From a virus, in IMG/VR virus record IMGVR_UViG_3300032288_001980, positions 119,899 to 183,898 of that record: a stretch of DNA of 64,000 nt. One strand, written 5' to 3'. Under the pieces are notes generated by a model that searched no databases, was not told the DNA's origin, and saw only the letters and a program-made list of their open reading frames with translations. Shown in pieces: positions 47,508 to 58,600 of this stretch (positions are counted from its first letter, which is position 1; every line of letters starts with the position of its first letter). Both the position numbers and the translations under genes were made by a program.

Positions 47508-48674
47508 ATGTCAAGTCAACTTTTTGAGTCTCAAAACTGGTCAGCTACTAAAGAAGCTCTGCTAGAAGGACTCGACGGCAACAAGAAAGCCGTAATGGAA
47601 ACAACATTAGAAAATACACGTAAGTATTTGAGCGAAAGTGTTTCTGCTGGTGCTACATCAAGCGGTAACGTTGCAGTTTTAAACAAAGTAATTCTGCCAG
47701 TTATCCGTCGTGTTATGCCAACAGTTATCGCTAACGAAATCGTTGGTGTTCAGCCAATGACAGGCCCAGTTGGTCAGATCCACACATTGCGTGTACGTTA
47801 TGCCCAAACAGCTAACGGCGCAACAGCTGGTGAAGAAGCTCTAAGCCCATTCAAGATTGCTGAAGCTTACTCTGGTGCTGCCAGTGGTAAAGCTGCCGCA
47901 ACAAGCGCACTAGAAGGTGAAGCTGGTAACAAACTAAGCATTCAAGTATTGAAGCAAACAGTTGAAGCTAAGACACGTAAGTTGTCTGCTCGCTGGACAT
48001 TTGAAGCTGCCCAAGACGCACAAGCCATGCACGGTTTGGACGTTGAAGCAGAAATCATGGCTGCTTTAGCACAAGAAATCACTGCTGAAATCGACCAAGA
48101 AGTTATCGGTTCTTTATTGAGCCTAGCTGGTACAGCAGTAAGCACATTTGACATGTCTGGTGGTTCTTTCACTGGTACACCTACATACGTTGGTGATCGT
48201 CACGCTGTTCTTGCTATTCTTATCAACAACGCCGCTAACTTGATCGCTCAGCGTACACGTCGCGGTGCTGGTAACTATGTTGTTGTTAGCCCAACAGCAT
48301 TGACAGTACTACAAAGTGCTACAACATCTGCTTTCGCACGTACTACTGAAGGTACATTCGAAGCTCCAACAAATACCAAGTTTGTTGGTACATTAAACAG
48401 CTCTATGCGTGTATACGTAAACAGCTATGCCAACGAAAACAGCCCAGTTCTAGTTGGTTACAAGGGTCCTAACGAGATGGATGCGGCTGCTTTCTACTGC
48501 CCATACATTCCTCTAATGAGCTCTGGTGTTGTTCTTGATCCAACAACATTTGAACCAGTTGTAAGCTTCATGACACGTTATGGTTATGTTGAGCTTACAA
48601 ATACAGCAAGCTCTCTTGGTAACGCCGCTGACTACGTTGCAAAAATTGCAATGGCTAACATCAGCTTCCAGTAA
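47508..48674 (+). CDS. 23: Major capsid protein gp23
   Basis: The sequence holds LNKVILPVIRRVMPTVIANEIVGVQPMTGPVGQIHTLRVRY, KTVEAKTRKLSARWTFEA-like and EAEIMAALAQEITAEIDQEV segments, and the C-terminal VVSPTALTVLQSA and VLVGYKGPNEMDAAAFYCPY, all hallmarks of T4-type gp23. A likely gp21 cut is after LSE (residues 41-43), just before the HK97-like fold. With 388 residues it is shorter than T4 gp23 (521), mainly from a smaller insertion domain, as in other marine relatives. AAGGAGA precedes the ATG. A strong terminator follows. Confidence 0.96.
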   Translation: MSSQLFESQNWSATKEALLEGLDGNKKAVMETTLENTRKYLSESVSAGATSSGNVAVLNKVILPVIRRVMPTVIANEIVGVQPMTGPVGQIHTLRVRYAQTANGATAGEEALSPFKIAEAYSGAASGKAAATSALEGEAGNKLSIQVLKQTVEAKTRKLSARWTFEAAQDAQAMHGLDVEAEIMAALAQEITAEIDQEVIGSLLSLAGTAVSTFDMSGGSFTGTPTYVGDRHAVLAILINNAANLIAQRTRRGAGNYVVVSPTALTVLQSATTSAFARTTEGTFEAPTNTKFVGTLNSSMRVYVNSYANENSPVLVGYKGPNEMDAAAFYCPYIPLMSSGVVLDPTTFEPVVSFMTRYGYVELTNTASSLGNAADYVAKIAMANISFQ

Positions 48675-48700
48675 TCCAAGGATTGCATTAGCAAAGTTCA

Positions 48701-48726
48701 AAAAAGCGCCGCAAGGCGCTTTTTTG
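48701..48726 (+). terminator. Rho-independent terminator after gp23
   Basis: AAAAAGCGCC-GCAA-GGCGCTTTTTT: a GC-rich stem with a four-base loop and a T run. It ends the head cluster transcript. Confidence 0.92.
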
Positions 48727-48767
48727 TTGATTATTGAGATTTTTTCAAAAATAAAAAACATTTTTGG

Positions 48768-48775
48768 TATAAATA
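48768..48775 (+). promoter_or_regulatory. Late promoter TATAAATA, tail-fiber locus
   Basis: GGTATAAATATAAAAATATTAG, an exact consensus match, 25 bases before the ATG at 48801 and just past the gp23 terminator. Confidence 0.82.
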
Positions 48776-48800
48776 TAAAAATATTAGTAACTGAATAGAC

Positions 48801-49220
48801 ATGGCCATTAATCTTAACCATCAAGACAATGCATTATCAACATCGAATGACACATTGAACTTTCAAAGTACAATGATGCAAAACGTAAATGTTGAGCGTG
48901 TAAGCACAGACCCAGCACCGACAGTATCCGGAAGAGTTTGGTATAACACTACTGATAAGCACATTAAAATGTCAGCTTTAAATGATTTAGGGCAATTAGT
49001 AGTCAAGCAGATCCCTATCAAAGACGACTTGGATTCTGCTATTGCACAGGTTAATAGCTACATTGCTAATCTAAAGTTACAAGAATTATCTAACGTGCAG
49101 GACCCTACACCAGGAGATGGTTTAAGATCCGGCGACGTATTAATTTACGCGGCAGATATCGATAAATGGTTAGTTTCAAATTACCTGTATCAACAAGTCA
49201 TGGATGCAGGCGAATTTTAA
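48801..49220 (+). CDS. Small fiber-locus virion protein, 139 aa
   Basis: The protein (MAINLNHQDNALSTSNDTLN) has short T-V-S-G-R-V-W-Y-N-T repeats (SGRVWYNTTDKHIKMSAL) of the type at the start of phage fiber chains, and a helical part DLDSAIAQVNSYIANLKLQE ending in a short strand. It is first after the late promoter 48768, before the 49235 fiber gene. It might be a fiber attachment protein or chaperone. I do not recognise it further. Confidence 0.6.
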   Translation: MAINLNHQDNALSTSNDTLNFQSTMMQNVNVERVSTDPAPTVSGRVWYNTTDKHIKMSALNDLGQLVVKQIPIKDDLDSAIAQVNSYIANLKLQELSNVQDPTPGDGLRSGDVLIYAADIDKWLVSNYLYQQVMDAGEF

Positions 49221-49234
49221 CGGAGAAATTATAA

Positions 49235-51988
49235 ATGGCATCAACAATTAGAATTAAACGTTCGTCTACCAATGGCAACCCAGCGAGTTTGTTGGCCGGC
49301 GAACTAGCGTACTCAGCATTAGCAGGTACGCAAGCGAACGGAGGTGATAGACTTTACATTGGTTTTGGAACTGAAACTTCTGGTAATGCCGCTAACCACT
49401 ACGTAATCGGCGGTAAGTATTTTACCGATATGATGGACCATGTACAAGGTACATTAACAGCGTCCAGTGCGATTTTAACCGATGCCAACAATAAAATTGA
49501 TGTCATTAACGTTGGTAACTTAACAACAACTGGTAGTACAAATACTATCAGCGCAACTAACACTAACGGCGGTATTACACTAACAGCCAACGGTTCTGGT
49601 TATGTAACAATCAGCGGAACTAACGGCTTAGTAATTCCAGTTGGAACTACGGCACAGCAAGGCCCAGCAGTACAAGGTGCTATTCGTTACAACACCACTA
49701 TTAGCCAATTTGAAGGTTACAGCGGCACAAACTGGAGTAGCCTAGGCGGTGTACGTAGCGTTGATGGTTTAACATACGTTATTGCTGAAAGCAGTCCAGG
49801 TGCCAGCGATGACATAATCCACTTTTATGCAAGTAATAATACATCGGCTGTTGAAGTTGCACAATTAAATACAACCAAATTAAACTTACTACAAACAACA
49901 GCTAGCTCTAGCACAACAACTGGTGCTCTTACTGTTGCAGGTGGTGTAGGTATTGCAGGTAACTTGTATGTTGGCGGTAACTTAGTTCTAACTGGAACTG
50001 AAACAGCTATTGGTAGTGTTACATTCAATAACGGTCTAACATTAAGCGGTAGTGACACAGCCGCTACAGAATATCTAACATTAAACAACGCTAGTGGCGT
50101 TACAAAATTCCAAGTTGATACTGCTAGTGGTAATACAACTATTGCTGGTACATTAAGTGTATCAGGTACAAGTACATACGCGGCACTTTCTGCTACTTCT
50201 ATTACCAATTCAAGTTTAACTTCCGGTAGAGTAGTTTATAGCTCAACAGGCGGTTTACAAGTAGACAGCGCCAACTTAACATTTAACGGTACTACACTAA
50301 CATCTAATGCATTGGCTGTTACAAATAACGCTACAGTTGGCGGAACATTAGGTGTAACTGGTGCTACAACATTAAGCAGTACACTGGCTGTAACAGGCGA
50401 TACAACATTAACTGGAGATTTGGCAGTTAATGGTGGTGATATTACTACTTCTGCCGCAACATTTAACTTAGTAAATGCAACAGCAACTACAGTTAACTTT
50501 GCTGGAGCAGGTACAACAGTTAACATTGGAGCATTAACTGGCACTACTGCTATTAGAAACAATGCTACAGTCGGTGGTACACTAGGCGTTACTGGTAATA
50601 CAACACTAAGCGGCACAGCTAACGTTGTTGGTGATTTTAGTGTTAACACAAACAAGTTTACAGTAGCCGCAAGCTCTGGTAACACAGCAGTTGCTGGTAC
50701 ATTCAGCGTAACAGGTACAAGCAGTCATACTGGTAATTCTACATTTGGTGGCACAGTTGGTATTACTGGCGATTTATCAGTTAACACAAACAAGTTTACA
50801 GTAACAGCCGCTAGCGGAAATACAAGCGTAGCTGGCACATTGGGCGTTGCAGGTGATGTTGCAGTTAATACAAACAAGTTTACAGTTGCAGCCGCAAGTG
50901 GTAATACTGTTATTGCTGGTACAGCTAGTGTTGCAGGCGACTTTGCAGTTAATACAAACAAGTTTACAGTAGTTGCCGCAAGTGGTAACACAACAGTTGC
51001 TGGTACTTTGGGTGTAACTGGTAATGCTACTTTCAGTGGAACAGTTGGTATTACTGGTGTAACTACACACAGCGCAAACGTTGTAATGAGCAACAATTAC
51101 ATTACAGGCTTAGCTGATCCGGTTAACCCACAAGATGCCGCTACCAAAGCCTATGTTGATGCTAGCCGTAACGGTTTGGATGTTAAACAAAGTGTACGTG
51201 CGGCTACAACTGCAAATATTACTTTAAGCAATACTCAAACTGTTGACGGTGTTGCACTGGCCGCTGGCGATCGTGTTCTTGTTAAAGATCAAACAACTGC
51301 TAGCCAAAACGGTATTTACGTTGTTGTAAGTGGTGGTTCATGGACTCGAGCACTGGATGCTAACAATAGCAGTGACGCAGGCAACGGTAGCAACGAAGTT
51401 AACCCAGGTATGTTTACTTTCGTTGAAGAAGGTACAACAAACGCTGATGCTGGATTCGTATTAACTAACGATGGCACAGTTACATTAGGTACAACCGCTT
51501 TAACATTTGCACAGTTCAGTGGTGCTGGTCAGATTATTGCCGGTGCTGGTTTAACTAAAACTGGTAACCAAATTGACGTTGGTGCTGGCCTAGGTATTAC
51601 AGTTAATGCCAACGACGTTGCTCTTGCAACTACAGTAGCAGGTGCTGGTTTAACTTACACCAGTGGCGTACTTGATATCGTTGGAACAGCAAACCGTATT
51701 ACAGTTAATGCTGACAGTATTGACATTGCCAGCACTTATGTTGGTCAAAACAGCATTGTTACTGTTGGTACATTAACAACTGGTGCGTTAGGAACAGGCT
51801 TTACTACTGTAGCAGTACCACAAGGCGGTACCGGCGCAACATCTTTTACCAGCAACGGTGTAATTTACGGAAACGGTTCAGGCGCACTACAAGTAACAGC
51901 GGTAGCCACAGTGTCAGGCAGTTTCTTACGTCAAGATGCTTCAGGAGCTCCATATTTCAGCAATGAAATTGATGGCGGAACATACTAA
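49235..51988 (+). CDS. Long tail fiber protein with major-tropism-type N-terminus, 917 aa
   Basis: The first 60 residues (MASTIRIKRSSTNGNPASLL, GELAYSALAGTQANGGDRLY) follow the IRIKR--T--G-P--L--GELA--- pattern of the Mtd N-terminal fold seen at the base of many phage fibers. Residues 90-620 are a repetitive beta structure; between 50600 and 51010 five copies of a unit of about 28 residues (VNTNKFTVAAASGNT) occur in a row. Residues about 628-780 form a globular module (GLDVKQSVRAATTANITLSN, GDRVLVKDQTTASQNGIYVV) that recurs in the 61361 gene. The C-terminus ends in a TGATSFTSNGVIYGNGSGAL module. It probably forms part of the host-recognition apparatus. Confidence 0.8.
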   Translation: MASTIRIKRSSTNGNPASLLAGELAYSALAGTQANGGDRLYIGFGTETSGNAANHYVIGGKYFTDMMDHVQGTLTASSAILTDANNKIDVINVGNLTTTGSTNTISATNTNGGITLTANGSGYVTISGTNGLVIPVGTTAQQGPAVQGAIRYNTTISQFEGYSGTNWSSLGGVRSVDGLTYVIAESSPGASDDIIHFYASNNTSAVEVAQLNTTKLNLLQTTASSSTTTGALTVAGGVGIAGNLYVGGNLVLTGTETAIGSVTFNNGLTLSGSDTAATEYLTLNNASGVTKFQVDTASGNTTIAGTLSVSGTSTYAALSATSITNSSLTSGRVVYSSTGGLQVDSANLTFNGTTLTSNALAVTNNATVGGTLGVTGATTLSSTLAVTGDTTLTGDLAVNGGDITTSAATFNLVNATATTVNFAGAGTTVNIGALTGTTAIRNNATVGGTLGVTGNTTLSGTANVVGDFSVNTNKFTVAASSGNTAVAGTFSVTGTSSHTGNSTFGGTVGITGDLSVNTNKFTVTAASGNTSVAGTLGVAGDVAVNTNKFTVAAASGNTVIAGTASVAGDFAVNTNKFTVVAASGNTTVAGTLGVTGNATFSGTVGITGVTTHSANVVMSNNYITGLADPVNPQDAATKAYVDASRNGLDVKQSVRAATTANITLSNTQTVDGVALAAGDRVLVKDQTTASQNGIYVVVSGGSWTRALDANNSSDAGNGSNEVNPGMFTFVEEGTTNADAGFVLTNDGTVTLGTTALTFAQFSGAGQIIAGAGLTKTGNQIDVGAGLGITVNANDVALATTVAGAGLTYTSGVLDIVGTANRITVNADSIDIASTYVGQNSIVTVGTLTTGALGTGFTTVAVPQGGTGATSFTSNGVIYGNGSGALQVTAVATVSGSFLRQDASGAPYFSNEIDGGTY
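50600..51010 (+). repeat. Tandem 28-aa repeats in the fiber gene
   Basis: The unit (roughly GDFSVNTNKFTVAASSGNT then AVAGTFSVTG) recurs five times, at about 50640, 50780, 50860, 50950 with spacing of 81-84 bases for most of the array. DNA identity between units is high. Such arrays can change length by recombination and alter fiber length. Confidence 0.75.
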
Positions 51989-52012
51989 ATAACAGAGTAT
52001 GTTATATACCAT

Positions 52013-52046
52013 AAACAGGATAGTACATACTATCCTGTTTGTTTTT
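52013..52046 (+). terminator. Terminator after the 49235 fiber gene
   Basis: AAACAGGATAGT-ACAT-ACTATCCTGTTT is a perfect 12-base-pair stem followed by GTTTTTC. It ends transcription before the gene at 52073. Confidence 0.88.
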
Positions 52047-52072
52047 CTATATAGAAAAAGGATTACTGCCAT

Positions 52073-53332
52073 ATGGCTTCCAATATTAAGCTGAAACGTT
52101 CAGCGGTCCACGGCCGCGTACCCGTACCCGGAGATTTAGAACTAGGTGAATTAGCAATCAACACCTACGACGGCAAACTATATCTCAAAAAATCAGTCAA
52201 TGGTGTAGAGACTATAGTTGATGTTAGTTCGGGATACTCTTTGCCTACGGCTACCACTTCTGTTCTTGGTGGTGTTAAAGTTGACGGCACTACAATTACA
52301 ATTAGTCAATCTGGCATTATAAGCGCAGGCGGCACTGCATATACAATTAATAGACAATATATAGTCAGTAACGGATCTACTACCACTTACAATCTAGATG
52401 TAGTTCCAAAAAGTGCCGATTATGTAGAAGTATACTGTGATGGTATCTATCAAAAAAGCGACAGCTACGTAGCCGGCTCAGGAACAGGAATTAAAAATAC
52501 GTTTACAGGTGACGGAGGCCAAACAGCATTTGTATTAAGCTCAACACCAATAGATGAAACTTATATTGAAGTTTACCTGTCAGGTATCTACCAAAAAGAT
52601 ACAACAGCATATTCTTTAAGCGGAAATACTGTAACATTTACCGAAGCTGTACCACAAGATGTACCTATTGAAATTATTGTTATTAATAAACAAGCACAAC
52701 TGATTTTATCAGAAGCTCCGCCAGCAACAACAGTTATTGAAGTTCGAACTTACAGTCCGGACTTAAATGTTAAAAAAATACCAATATTAGCATTATCTAA
52801 TTCAAGTTCTTTTAATTTAGGATATTCGGTGCAGCCAGGCGATTTAGTTAGAGTAGTTTGGCAAGGTGTTTACCAGCACGAGGATTCATATTCTGTTCTA
52901 GACTATACTTTGACTTTAGATGAACAAATTCCCACGGGAGATTGGCTAGAAGTTATATTGTTAACAGCTAGTCCTATTACCAGTTTGTCTGCGGATTCTG
53001 CAGGTATTATCGCAGAAAATAATGACGGTATTGGTGTTAATACTGAATTAGATTTAGGTAAACTAATACACAAACTAAGCTGGACCGGGTCATATGCATA
53101 TACTCTAGCAGACGGTGCAGAAGGGCAAGTAATTCAATTAGTTCCCAGCGCAGGAGATGCAGACCTTATATCAATTACAGTAGCACATTTACGATGGTTA
53201 AATTCTGGAGAGTCTACTACCAGTTCAAATGCTGTGTATAAACCTTTTGGTAGCGTAAACGCATTTCCTACTGTAATTACGGGAATATTTACAGACGGGG
53301 CATGGAATTTCAGCGGAGGATCAAAAGTATAA
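52073..53332 (+). CDS. Fiber-locus protein with Mtd-type N-terminus, 419 aa
   Basis: The N-terminus (MASNIKLKRSAVHGRVPVPG, DLELGELAINTYDGKLYLKK) is the same N-fold as in the 49235 protein. Next come TTSVLGGVKVDGTTITIS and two related carbohydrate-binding-like beta-sandwich modules with IVSNGSTTTYNLDV, VYCDGIYQKSDSY, VYLSGIYQKDTTAYSL and WQGVYQHEDSYSVLD. The repeated G-I-Y-Q motif suggests module duplication. A second strong stem lies after it. Its function beyond fiber structure is not evident. Confidence 0.75.
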   Translation: MASNIKLKRSAVHGRVPVPGDLELGELAINTYDGKLYLKKSVNGVETIVDVSSGYSLPTATTSVLGGVKVDGTTITISQSGIISAGGTAYTINRQYIVSNGSTTTYNLDVVPKSADYVEVYCDGIYQKSDSYVAGSGTGIKNTFTGDGGQTAFVLSSTPIDETYIEVYLSGIYQKDTTAYSLSGNTVTFTEAVPQDVPIEIIVINKQAQLILSEAPPATTVIEVRTYSPDLNVKKIPILALSNSSSFNLGYSVQPGDLVRVVWQGVYQHEDSYSVLDYTLTLDEQIPTGDWLEVILLTASPITSLSADSAGIIAENNDGIGVNTELDLGKLIHKLSWTGSYAYTLADGAEGQVIQLVPSAGDADLISITVAHLRWLNSGESTTSSNAVYKPFGSVNAFPTVITGIFTDGAWNFSGGSKV

Positions 53333-53343
53333 TTTTTGATTCA

Positions 53344-53364
53344 AAATACTTCGGTAAAGTATTT
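53344..53364 (+). other. Perfect 8-bp hairpin before the next late promoter
   Basis: AAATACTT-CGGTA-AAGTATTT, loop five bases, lies between the 52073 gene and the promoter at 53365. There is no T run, so it is not a standard terminator; it could mark mRNA processing or stabilise the 3' end. Confidence 0.5.
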
Positions 53365-53372
53365 GATAAATA
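53365..53372 (+). promoter_or_regulatory. Late promoter GATAAATA, fiber genes
   Basis: GATAAATATTTGGATATAGG, seven of eight matches to TATAAATA, ends 22 bases before the ATG at 53395. An AGGATCC stretch serves as ribosome site. Confidence 0.68.
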
Positions 53373-53394
53373 TTTGGATATAGGATCCTAAAAT

Positions 53395-55620
53395 ATGGCA
53401 CTAACAAGAGTAAAAGCAAGTTTATTAACAGGGGTAATTACACCAAGTAGTGCCTCATTTACCAGTCAAGTAGCTTTGCCCGCAGGCACGGTTTCTGCGG
53501 CCCCGTTATTATTTGAACCTGGTACTAACGTCACAGTACCTTATCAAGGTTCTATGGAATTTGATGGCACTAGATTATATTTCACTCCCGACACAACTAG
53601 AGAAACAGTTGCTTTTAGGACTGATACAACATATATTGGTACTACTAGTGTCGCATTAAATAGAGCCAGTGCCAATTTGGCCTTAGCTGGAATTACTTCT
53701 GTCGCACTTCCTGGATCCACATCTGGTACTATTACATTACAGCCTAGTGCTGTTGCAGGATCAACTACTATTACTTTACCAGCAACAACTGGTACTGTGG
53801 TTACCACTGGAGATTCGGGCACTGTAACTAGTACAATGATTGCCAATGATACTATTGTCAACGCAGATATTAATAGTTCAGCAGGTATTGCTTATAGCAA
53901 ATTAAGTTTAACTGGCAGTATTGTCAACGCAGACATCAGTAGCTCGGCTGCAATCGCCAATAGCAAATTAGCCAACAGTAGTGTGACAGTTGGTACAACA
54001 GCAATTAGCTTAGGTGCGTCTAGCACAACGTTAACTGGATTAACCAGTGTTACATCTACTAGCTTTACTGGTGCATTAACCGGTAATGCAAGTACAGCAT
54101 CTGCATTGCAAACGGCAAGGACAATTAGTTTAAGTGGTGATGTAGCCGGTAGCGTAAGTTTCGATGGTAGTGCCAACGCAACAATTACAGCAACTATACA
54201 AGCAGACAGTGTAGCCTTAGGAACAGATACAACTGGTAATTATGTAGCTACAGCAACAGCAGGGTCTGGAATCAGTATTGCTGGCTCAGGAACTGAAACA
54301 GCGGCAATTACCGTTACAAATACTGGCGTATTAAGTGCAGTGGCCGGAACTGGTGTTAGTGTCAGCGGCGCAACAGGAAATGTTACATTTAGCATCGGCC
54401 AAGCAGTAGAAACTACCAGTAACGTAACATTTGGAACAGTTACTACAACTGGTAACGTAATAGTAGGTGGCAATCTAACTGTTAATGGATCAACAACAGT
54501 TGTTAATAGTACAACTACTCAATTAGACGATCCAATTATTACTCTAGGTGGAGATACAGCACCCACAGTTGACGATGACAAGGATCGAGGAATTGAATTC
54601 CGTTGGCATAACGGTACAACTGCTAAAGTAGGTTTCTTTGGATATGACGATAGCACTGGGTATTTTACATTTATTCCTGATGCAACAAACACCAGCGAAG
54701 TATTTTCAGGTACAAAAGGTACATTAGATGTAACAGCCATTACAGGAAATGCCGCAACGGCTACTGCATTGCAAACATCTAGAACACTATCACTGGCTGG
54801 AGACCTGTCAGGATCTGCTGGTTTTAATGGAACAGCGAATGCAACTATTACGGCAACACTGGCAACGTCCGGCGTTACAGCAGGCAGCTATGGAAGTGCA
54901 ACGGGTGTAGGCACATTTACAGTTGACGCCAAAGGTCGACTAACATCAGCTAGTACAACTGCTATTGCAATACCAAGCACACAAATAACTGACTTTACAG
55001 AAGCAGTACAAGATTCTGCTAGTTCAATGATTACTAATGCAACGCATACCGGTATTACTACAACTTATACAGATGCATCAAATGTTCTAGCATTAGCATT
55101 AACTACAACCGGCGTTACAGCAGGAACTTATAACAATATTACCGTTGACACATACGGCCGAGCTACAGTAGGTTCAAACGTTGCTTATTTGACAGGTAAT
55201 CAGACCATTACAGCTACTGGTGATGCTACAGGATCTGGTACTACTAGTATCGCATTAACATTGGCTAATAGTGGCGTTACAGCAGGAACATATGGAGTTG
55301 CAAACAGTAGAACAGTTGGTACTGTTATTGTAGATGCCAAAGGTAGAGTGACTAGCATTTCTCAAGTACATTTTGGACTAGTGCATAGTGATGTAATAAC
55401 TGTTTCTAATGCGGCAACCTTAACTTATACATTCCAACAAAATGCAGGCACTATTGGAAGTGCAGGATTGAACGTCGACAATGTGATAGTTTTTAATAAT
55501 AGGTTAAAAATGAGACAAGACGAATATACTGTAAATGCAAACGGTACAATTACGTTTGTAAGTGGTACTATCGAAGTAGGCGACGAACTAGAAGTTACCA
55601 CATACACACTTATCCCATAA
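53395..55620 (+). CDS. Repetitive tail fiber protein, 741 aa
   Basis: The chain begins MALTRVKASLLTGVITPSSA and has a short constant head (FEPGTNVTVPYQGSMEFDGT), followed by modules that recur elsewhere in this locus: ITSVALPGSTSGTITLQPSA, TTITLPATTGTVVTTGDSGT, AGIAYSKLSLTGSIVNADI, ATALQTARTISLSGDVAGSV. The middle has the V-F-G-T-V-T-T-T-G-N-V unit with IELRWHNGTTAKVGFFGYDD, and the end is VVNGNRLKMRQDEYTVNANG-like with a terminal beta-strand. Sharing modules with the 55639 protein shows recombination within the locus. It is likely a fiber segment. Confidence 0.78.
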   Translation: MALTRVKASLLTGVITPSSASFTSQVALPAGTVSAAPLLFEPGTNVTVPYQGSMEFDGTRLYFTPDTTRETVAFRTDTTYIGTTSVALNRASANLALAGITSVALPGSTSGTITLQPSAVAGSTTITLPATTGTVVTTGDSGTVTSTMIANDTIVNADINSSAGIAYSKLSLTGSIVNADISSSAAIANSKLANSSVTVGTTAISLGASSTTLTGLTSVTSTSFTGALTGNASTASALQTARTISLSGDVAGSVSFDGSANATITATIQADSVALGTDTTGNYVATATAGSGISIAGSGTETAAITVTNTGVLSAVAGTGVSVSGATGNVTFSIGQAVETTSNVTFGTVTTTGNVIVGGNLTVNGSTTVVNSTTTQLDDPIITLGGDTAPTVDDDKDRGIEFRWHNGTTAKVGFFGYDDSTGYFTFIPDATNTSEVFSGTKGTLDVTAITGNAATATALQTSRTLSLAGDLSGSAGFNGTANATITATLATSGVTAGSYGSATGVGTFTVDAKGRLTSASTTAIAIPSTQITDFTEAVQDSASSMITNATHTGITTTYTDASNVLALALTTTGVTAGTYNNITVDTYGRATVGSNVAYLTGNQTITATGDATGSGTTSIALTLANSGVTAGTYGVANSRTVGTVIVDAKGRVTSISQVHFGLVHSDVITVSNAATLTYTFQQNAGTIGSAGLNVDNVIVFNNRLKMRQDEYTVNANGTITFVSGTIEVGDELEVTTYTLIP

Positions 55621-55638
55621 TTAATATAAGGCAAACAA

Positions 55639-58600
55639 ATGTCAAGAAAGTACGCAATTAAAACTAAAAACAGTACAACTAGTATTGCTAGCGGATCAAA
55701 CAACTACAAGTTGAATAAAACTACTGGCGTTTATGATACTTACACTGATGATCTGTCAGTAACAGCTACAGACATTATATTCGTTGGTAAAAAATCAAAT
55801 ATTAGTGATCGTCTAGACGCTGTTGAAAAAGACATAAGCGTTTTAGCAGGAACTGTTTTCTTCCAAGATGACGTAGATCTGTCAGGTACTACAGTGGTAG
55901 CAAATAAACTAGTTACAGCTAGAACGATTGCACTAGGCGGTGACCTAAGTGGTAGTGCAAGTTTTGACGGATCCGCAAACATAACAATTACTGCTACAGT
56001 TCAACCAAATAGTGTGGTATTAGGCACAGACACTACTGGTAACTATATGACTGATTTAACAGCAGGTACCGGTATCAGTATTACTCATACACCAGGCGAA
56101 GGTTCTACAGCAACAATCGGTGTAAGTAGTGCTACAGCATTAAGAGCAGATACTACATATATTGGTACTACCAGTGTAGCATTAAACAGATCTAGCGGGA
56201 ATTTAGCATTAACTGGTATTAGCTCAGTGGCTTTACCAGGTAGTACCAGCGGTACAATTACACTACAACCAACTGCTACAGCAGGAACAAATACAATCAC
56301 ATTACCAGCAACAACTGGTACAGTAGTAACAACAGGCGATAGTGCCACTGTAACTAACACAATGTTAGCGGGTTCTATTGCTAACGCCAAATTAACAAAC
56401 AGCGCAATCACAATTAACAGCGCAAGTACAAGTTTGGGTGGTAGCGTAACATTATATGCAGGTACAACTACATTACAAACATCCAGTGCTAACCAAGCAT
56501 TGACTGGTATTAGTAGTGTTACACTTCCTGGTAGCACTAGTGGCACTGTACAAATTATTCCAACTGCGGCAGTTGGAACTGGTACAATATTAACAATTCC
56601 AGCAACAACTGGTACGATTGTTACTACAGGCGATACTGGTACTGTAACCGGTACAATGATTGCCGATAACACAATCCTTAACGCAGAAATCGCATCAAAT
56701 GCGGCCATTGCATACAGCAAATTGAACTTGTCTGGTAGTATTGTTAATGCTGATGTGGGTGCGTCGGCAGCGATTGCTTATAGTAAACTTAACCTAGCTG
56801 GTAGCATTGTTAATGCTGACGTTGGTGCATCTGCGGCTATTGCTTACAGCAAGTTAAACTTATCTGGTAGCATTGTTAACGCAGACATTAGTGCTAGTGC
56901 GGCCATCAGCACAAGCAAGATCAGTGGTTTGGCTACATCTGCTACTACAGATACAACTAACGCCAGCAACATCAGTTCTGGTACATTGGCATTTGCTCGT
57001 TTGCCATCTCTATACCACGGCACTACATTAGTACAAAGCTCTAGTGCTAACCAAGCAATGACTGGTATTACCAGCGTTACTTTCCCAGGTAGCACCAGCG
57101 GTAGCGTTCAATTGATTCCGGCTGCTGTAGCAGGTACAGGTACAGTTCTAACTATGCCAGCAACGACTGGTACAGTAATTACTTCTGGCGATACAGGTAC
57201 TGTAACTAATACCATGTTGGCTGGTAGTATTGCCAATGCCAAATTAACCAATAGCTCTGTTACTATTACAGCCGGCTCCGGTATTACTGTTACTAATGGT
57301 ACAGTATCATTGGGTGGATCTGCAACGATCACTAACTCTGGTGTAACTAGCATCGCAGGTACTGCTAACCAAATTACTGCCAGCGCCAGCACAGGCGGCG
57401 TAACACTAAGCCTCCCAAGCTCTGTTACACTACCTGGTGATTTAACAGTTACTGGTAACTTAACAGTAAGTGGTACAAGTACAACTATTAACGCAACTAG
57501 CGTATCAGTATCTGACTTAAACATTACAGTAGCCAAGGATGCTGCCACAGCGGCAGCTGCCAACGGCGCTGGCCTAACAGTTAATGGTCCAGCAACGGCT
57601 GCAACACTGACTTATACTAGCGCAGACGATCGCTGGAACTTTAACAAAACATTAAATGCCACATTAGTTGGTAACGTAACTGGTAACGTAACTGGTAACG
57701 CTAGTACAGCAACTACACTACAAACTGCTCGTTTAATTAACGGTGTAAGTTTTAACGGAAGTGCAGATGTAACAGTTCACACAGCAGGTACTGGTATTAG
57801 CGTAAGTGGTACTACAGTTACCAATACGGGTATTATTAGTGCTAGTGCAGGCACAGGTATTAGCGTAAGCGGTACTAACCCGTTAACAATTACCAACACC
57901 GGTGTAACTAGTTTGGTTGCTGGTACAAACATTGCTGTAAGTGGCGCAACTGGTGCAGTAACAGTTAGCGTAACAGGCACAGTAGCAGATTCTAGCGCAC
58001 TAAACGGTATCTCCGCGGTGAACTTGTTCAATAACATGGGCAACATTCACAGCACTAGAACAGGCTTTGATGCTTCAACACCAAGCTATGGCCATGGTTT
58101 TAGATATGTTCAAGGTACTACTAACGGCCCAGGCACTAGCGGCACTCAGTTCTATAGCTGGTATTTAGGTTTAGGTTCTGACTATCCTGCAACAGGAGCA
58201 GGATCATATGGCGCCATGTTTGCTGTGGATAGAAACGTTACAAACCCTTATCTAAGTGTAAGATATAACGAAGGCAACAGTTTTTCTAGCTGGTATAAAA
58301 TCAGGGCTGGTGCGGCTGATGTACTAACAACGGCCCGTACTATTAACGGCGTAAGTTTTGATGGATCTGCTAACGTAACAGTAACAACAGCAGGTACTGG
58401 TATTAGTGTTTCTGGCACTACTGTAACTAACACAGGTATTATTAGTGCCAGTGCAGGTACTGGTATTAGTGTTTCTGGTACTAACCCATTAACAATTACT
58501 AACAGTGGTATTATTAGTGCTAGTGCAGGTACTGGTATTAGTGTTTCTGGTACCAACCCGTTAACAATTACTAACACTGGTGTAACCAGTTTAGTAGCAG

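Noticed and set aside
49825-51096. Minus-strand frames inside the fiber gene
   Set aside because: Repetitive valine- and proline-rich antisense of Gly/Thr repeats; they follow the plus-strand repeat and have no signals of their own.
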